DNA from: Bryobacterales bacterium
GTDB lineage: Bacteria > Acidobacteriota > Terriglobia > Bryobacterales > Bryobacteraceae
Direction: 5' to 3'
DNA: 64,000 nucleotides
Assembly (NCBI GenBank): GCA_016713735.1
Contig: JADJOP010000032.1
Location: 186,001-250,000 of the forward strand
A model generated the notes under the pieces. The model did no database searches. It was not told where the DNA came from and saw nothing but the letters and a program-made list of their open reading frames with translations. Shown here one piece after another: positions 60,533-64,000 of this stretch (position 1 is its first letter; each line of letters starts with the position of its first letter). Both the position numbers and the translations under genes were made by a program.

Positions 60533-62491
60533 CTACCGCTCGTGCGTTTCCTCAAGATAGGTATAGCCGTATAAGCCATCCTCATAGAAGCGCAGGAGCC
60601 GCCCTGACTCCTCATACCCAATCCGGTTTTCCCGCACCGCCCGCTCCACATCGCGGCGGAACATGTCGAGCAGGGTCCGGGCGTTGAACTGGACATAGTC
60701 GAGGACCTCAGCCACCGTGTCGCCCCGGACCACCGTGTCCAACACCACCTCGCCATCGCTATTCAGGCTGACATGCACGGCGTTAGTGTCCCCGAACAGG
60801 TTGTGTAGGTCGCCCAGGATCTCCTGGTAAGCACCCACCAGGAACGTGCCCAGATAGTACGGTTCGCCATTGAAGTTGTGAAGCGGGAGCGTCTTTTTTA
60901 CATCGCGGCGGTCAATGAAGCAGTCCACTTTCCCGTCGGAGTCGCACGAAATGTCGCCGAGCACGGCGTGGCGCGAGGGAGCCTGGTCCAACCGGTGGAT
61001 GGGCATGATGGGGAACAACTGCTTCACCGCCCAGGAGTCCGGCATCGACTGGAAGAGCGAAAAATTGCAGAAATAGGTGTCCGAAAGCAGGGAGTCGAGG
61101 TTTTCCAACTCCTCCGGCTTCTCGTCCATCTCTGCGACAAGCCGCTGAATGCGGCGGCAGATGGACCAATAGTAGTTCTCGGCCATGCTGCGCTGGGCTA
61201 GCGGCAGGTAGCCGAGGCTGAACAGGTTGAGGGCCGAGTCCAACGCCTGCTGCGCGTCGTGGAACGCCTCCAGGACGTTCTTCGTGGTCATCCCCTTATA
61301 AGTTTCGATGAGATCCGCGATGGGCTGCTCCAGATCGGCGGGTGTTTCCGCGGGGGGAGCCAACTGCTCGCCAAAGCCGCTCACGCCCAGGACATTGAAG
61401 ACAAGCACACTGTGATAGGCGGCCACGGCACGCCCGCTCTCGCTCACGATGTTGGGATGAGGCACCTCGGCTTCGTCGCATACCTGCTGAATGTGGTAGA
61501 CGACGTCGTTGGCATACTCCTGTAGCGTGTAGTTGACGCTCGACTCGAAGTCGGTCTGCGAGCCGTCGTAGTCGATGCCCAGACCGCCGCCGACGTCGAG
61601 AATCTGGAGGCCCGCGCCGTTCTTCTTGAGGTCGGCGTAGATGCGCGCCGCCTCGGTCACCGCCGCCTTCACCTGGCGAATGTTCGTGATCTGGCTGCCT
61701 AGATGAAAGTGCAGCAGTTGGAACGTATCCTCCATGCCCAGCGCCTTCAACTGTTCCAGCGCGCGTATGGCTTCCGAAACCGTGAGACCGAACTTGGAGC
61801 GGTAGCCGCCGCTCGACTTCCAGCGCCCGGAGCCGCGGCTGGCCAGCTTAATGCGCAAACCGATGACGGGCCGCACGCCGACGCGGGCGCTGTGCTTCAG
61901 GATCAGGTCGAGCTCGGTGTACTTCTCCACCACCGGCGTGATGTTGCGCCCGATCTTGCGCGCCAGCATCACCATCTCGATGTATTCATCGTCCTTGAAG
62001 CCGTTGCAGATGATCGGCGTGTTGTTGTCGGCCACGGCGAGCACGGCGAGCAGTTCCGGTTTGGAACCCGCCTCGAGCCCGTAGTTGTACTGCTTGCCGT
62101 AGCGCACCACCTCTTCGATCACCTGCCGCTGCTGGTTCACCTTGATCGGGTACACCAGGGAATAGTTGCCGGCGTAATTGTGGTCGCGAATGGCGTTGGT
62201 GAAGGCGCCATGCAATTCGCTCAGCCTGTGCTGCAACAACTCGCCGAAACGGATGAGCAGCGGCAGCGAGATGCCGCGCAGCACCAGTGTGTCCACCAGT
62301 TGCTTGAGGTCAATCGAGCGCGTGGCCTCTTTCGTCGGATGCACCCAGAGGCTCCCGTTGCCGCCCACGGAGAAATACCCCTGCCCCCAGCGGGCCACAT
62401 CATATAGCTCGTTGGCGTCGGTGATGGTCCACCGTTCGGCCGGTTCCCACGTAGCGCTCTCGGTGACTTTCGAACTCAACTGGACACACAC
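60533..62491 (-). CDS. speA: Biosynthetic arginine decarboxylase
   Basis: Makes agmatine from arginine for polyamines. The 652-aa protein has the PLP lysine in SLVYPIKVNQQRQVIE, LEAGSKPELLAVLA, LLHFHLGSQITNIRQVK, LDVGGGLGIDYDGS and the C-terminal VGAYQEILGDLHNLFGD. GTG at 62491 lies hard against AGGAGGT. A TTG four codons later (62479), 10 nt from that site, is a better-spaced start and would give 648 aa. Confidence 0.95.
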   Translation of the reverse strand: MCVQLSSKVTESATWEPAERWTITDANELYDVARWGQGYFSVGGNGSLWVHPTKEATRSIDLKQLVDTLVLRGISLPLLIRFGELLQHRLSELHGAFTNAIRDHNYAGNYSLVYPIKVNQQRQVIEEVVRYGKQYNYGLEAGSKPELLAVLAVADNNTPIICNGFKDDEYIEMVMLARKIGRNITPVVEKYTELDLILKHSARVGVRPVIGLRIKLASRGSGRWKSSGGYRSKFGLTVSEAIRALEQLKALGMEDTFQLLHFHLGSQITNIRQVKAAVTEAARIYADLKKNGAGLQILDVGGGLGIDYDGSQTDFESSVNYTLQEYANDVVYHIQQVCDEAEVPHPNIVSESGRAVAAYHSVLVFNVLGVSGFGEQLAPPAETPADLEQPIADLIETYKGMTTKNVLEAFHDAQQALDSALNLFSLGYLPLAQRSMAENYYWSICRRIQRLVAEMDEKPEELENLDSLLSDTYFCNFSLFQSMPDSWAVKQLFPIMPIHRLDQAPSRHAVLGDISCDSDGKVDCFIDRRDVKKTLPLHNFNGEPYYLGTFLVGAYQEILGDLHNLFGDTNAVHVSLNSDGEVVLDTVVRGDTVAEVLDYVQFNARTLLDMFRRDVERAVRENRIGYEESGRLLRFYEDGLYGYTYLEETHER

Positions 62492-62565
62492 CTCCTGAAC
62501 CTACAGTGTCGGGCTAAGGGCAGGTGCGCCGCAACAGGAATTTCAGGCTCTCGGGCAATCGTCAA

Positions 62566-63120
62566 TTACGGTTGGGTTTCTCTCGGGACTTGAGCGATCA
62601 TCCGTTGCCGCAACCCGCGATGGATCATGTCGATATCTTCTGGCTCGAAGTTGAGGGTTTCCTTCCCCATCAGGTAAAAATCATGAGCGGTCCAGGAGGC
62701 TTTCATGATGCCGCGCGCTGAATGGCGTGCCACGCCCTGCAGCAAGTGGCCCATCTCATGCGCCATCAGATACCCAATCACTTGTTCGCGGTTTGCTTCC
62801 GGCAGTTGGTCGAGGCGGCTCGCCAGGATCCACACGGTCCTGCCCTCGAAGGGCGCCGTGAAGGCCAGGGCATTGGCGGAACGTCCTTTGCCGGCTGACT
62901 TGACAAACCGGATATCGATCTGACGCTCAAGCGAGGAATGGGCACAGCGCCATTCGATGTCAACACCAATCCTCCGGTAGATGTGGTCCACCACTCGCCG
63001 CGACATCCGAAGTGTCAGCGCGTCCAGGCACGAGCGTTCGACGCAGACGTTCACCACGGGCAAAACCGGCTGGCCGCTCAGTTGCGCCGCGAATAACAAT
63101 CCAACCCAATAGCCCTTCAT
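62566..63120 (-). CDS. Secreted metzincin-like zinc protease
   Basis: A 184-aa protein from the ATG at 63120, with GGAGG 8 nt upstream. A signal peptide (MKGYWVGLLFAAQLSGQ) precedes a catalytic region with AHEMGHLLQGVARHSARGIM: His121, Glu122, His125 and His133, then Met139, as in HExxH proteases with a Met-turn. The spacing is HExxH-x7-H rather than the metzincin HExxH-x5-H. The intact zinc residues suggest activity; substrate unknown. Confidence 0.75.
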   Translation of the reverse strand: MKGYWVGLLFAAQLSGQPVLPVVNVCVERSCLDALTLRMSRRVVDHIYRRIGVDIEWRCAHSSLERQIDIRFVKSAGKGRSANALAFTAPFEGRTVWILASRLDQLPEANREQVIGYLMAHEMGHLLQGVARHSARGIMKASWTAHDFYLMGKETLNFEPEDIDMIHRGLRQRMIAQVPRETQP

Positions 63121-63207
63121 GGAAATCGCCTCCGCTTTGGTAAGCGAGGGCTTCCAGAAGAGCCCGCCAGCCGTGCGATCAGTTCCCTCACGCCTCGTCC
63201 GGGCCAT

Positions 63208-63236
63208 TTGACTCACCCCGGCTATCCCGATAGCAT
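63208..63236 (+). promoter_or_regulatory. Promoter of the beta-lactamase-like gene
   Basis: TTGACT (5 of 6) and TAGCAT (4 of 6) with a 17-bp spacer. The -10 ends 8 nt before the ATG at 63245 and no ribosome site is present, so the mRNA is likely leaderless. Confidence 0.5.
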
Positions 63237-63244
63237 CGAACTTC

Positions 63245-64000
63245 ATGACCCGTCGCGAGTTGTTATCGAGCCTGGCGCTGGCATTGCGCCCGCCCAGCAC
63301 TGCCGCCGCGGAGAAACTGCTCGCCGCCGCCGTTGCCTCAGGCAAGCTGCGCGCCGCTTCGCTCTACGTGCGCGAGGGGAACTCCGTACTCAGCAAAGGC
63401 TTTGGTGCGGCCACGCCGGACACTCCGTTCCTGCTCGCATCCATCACAAAGCCGATGACGGCGGCGGGCCTCATGCACCTGGTCGATCATCGCGAGTTGA
63501 CCCTCACCGACCCCGTGCGCAAGTTCATTCCGGAGTTCAGCGGCGGCGAGCGTGACCGCATCACGGTCCACATGCTCCTCACCCACACTTCGGGCTTGCC
63601 CGATATGCTGCCGGAGAACGAAGATCTGCGCAAACGCCACGCTCCGCTGTCCGAGTTTGTCGCCGCCACCTGCAAAACACCGCTGCTGTTCAGCCCCGGC
63701 ACGGCGATGAAGTATCAGAGCATGGGAATTCTGCTGGCGGCCGAGATTGCCCAGCGCATCACGAAGACCCCGTTTCCCCAATTCCTCCGCACAAACATCT
63801 TTCTCCCGCTGGTCATGCGCGAAACAACGCTCGGGCTGGGAGGGCGCGCCATCGCCGACACGGCGCAGTGCCAGGTCGAAGGCAACGACGACTGGAACTG
63901 GAACAGCCCCTACTGGCGTAACCTTGCCGCACCCTGGGGCGGCGCCCACGCCACGGCGGAGAACGTGGCCAGGTTCTTGCGCTCCTTCCTGACGGGCGAC
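63245..64000 (+). CDS. Beta-lactamase-family serine hydrolase (runs off the window)
   Basis: The frame is open to the window end (252 codons seen). MTRRELLSSLALALRPP is a twin-arginine-like signal. The active-site SxxK is in FLLASITKPMTAAG, and LLTHTSGLPDMLP and SPGTAMKYQSMG fit the class C/esterase branch, with Y-Q-S at the usual Y-x-N. An esterase or peptidase is as likely as a true beta-lactamase. It is divergent from the protease gene. Confidence 0.85.
   Translation, partial: MTRRELLSSLALALRPPSTAAAEKLLAAAVASGKLRAASLYVREGNSVLSKGFGAATPDTPFLLASITKPMTAAGLMHLVDHRELTLTDPVRKFIPEFSGGERDRITVHMLLTHTSGLPDMLPENEDLRKRHAPLSEFVAATCKTPLLFSPGTAMKYQSMGILLAAEIAQRITKTPFPQFLRTNIFLPLVMRETTLGLGGRAIADTAQCQVEGNDDWNWNSPYWRNLAAPWGGAHATAENVARFLRSFLTGD

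Overview
This is a GC-rich window, densely coded on both strands, with no rRNA, tRNA, CRISPR array or insertion sequence that I can recognise. It most resembles an acidobacterium of the Solibacter/Bryobacter type (Bryobacterales). Four things point there: a C-terminal domain of the TIGR03437 ('Solibacter uncharacterised C-terminal') type on a secreted nuclease; several twin-arginine or Sec-exported sugar enzymes (sulfatase, Gfo/Idh oxidoreductase, enolase-superfamily protein, DUF1080 and DUF6807 proteins); a regulator with a TolB-like segment and TPRs; and a Gram-negative Tol-Pal system. The placement is by recognition of families, not by a database search.

Layout. 1-1.6 kb: the start of a secreted protein on the minus strand, divergent from a sulfatase. 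1.6-11.2 kb: a long minus-strand run, tolQ-tolR-tolA-tolB-pal-cpoB, then a CBM9-like secreted protein, a DeoC-like protein that lacks its Schiff-base lysine, glpX and a membrane Ser/Thr kinase. 11.4-19 kb: recN (+), then minus-strand proS, a class V aminotransferase, a TPR regulator, osmC and an ECF sigma factor. 19-22 kb (+): rpiB, glyA, a glycosyltransferase. 22-25 kb: a small HTH gene divergent from a zinc-motif/HTH protein, a DUF1080 gene destroyed by poly-G tracts, and a PQQ-propeller protein. 25-31 kb (-): alr plus five glycosyltransferases, an envelope polysaccharide cluster. 31-35 kb (+): a lamin-tail/nuclease protein and citrate synthase. 35-42 kb: ogt, a DUF6807/enolase-superfamily/Gfo-Idh sugar operon, an ECF sigma factor, an XRE-cupin regulator, a peroxiredoxin-like protein and a fasciclin protein. 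42-52 kb: ubiE and aroB (-), then nadB, a cation exchanger, a cupin, hslVU, a fibronectin-type lipoprotein, transaldolase and a Dabb protein (+). 52-64 kb: cold-shock protein, two membrane proteins, an Ldh-family dehydrogenase, an SMP-30 gene, korAB-trmJ, speA, a metzincin-like protease and the start of a beta-lactamase-like hydrolase.

The genes combine core functions (Tol-Pal envelope maintenance, a 2-oxoacid:ferredoxin oxidoreductase, citrate synthase, quinone, shikimate and NAD biosynthesis, polyamine synthesis, the HslUV protease) with export and use of carbohydrates. Two sequence-wide patterns stand out. First, many start codons sit only 6-8 nt downstream of a -10-like hexamer with no Shine-Dalgarno sequence, which suggests frequent leaderless transcripts. 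Second, at least seven genes carry a frameshift, an in-frame stop or an internal loss, and two more lack a canonical start codon where one is expected. Together with poly-G tracts this suggests a draft or metagenome-derived assembly, so interrupted genes should not be taken as true pseudogenes without checking reads.
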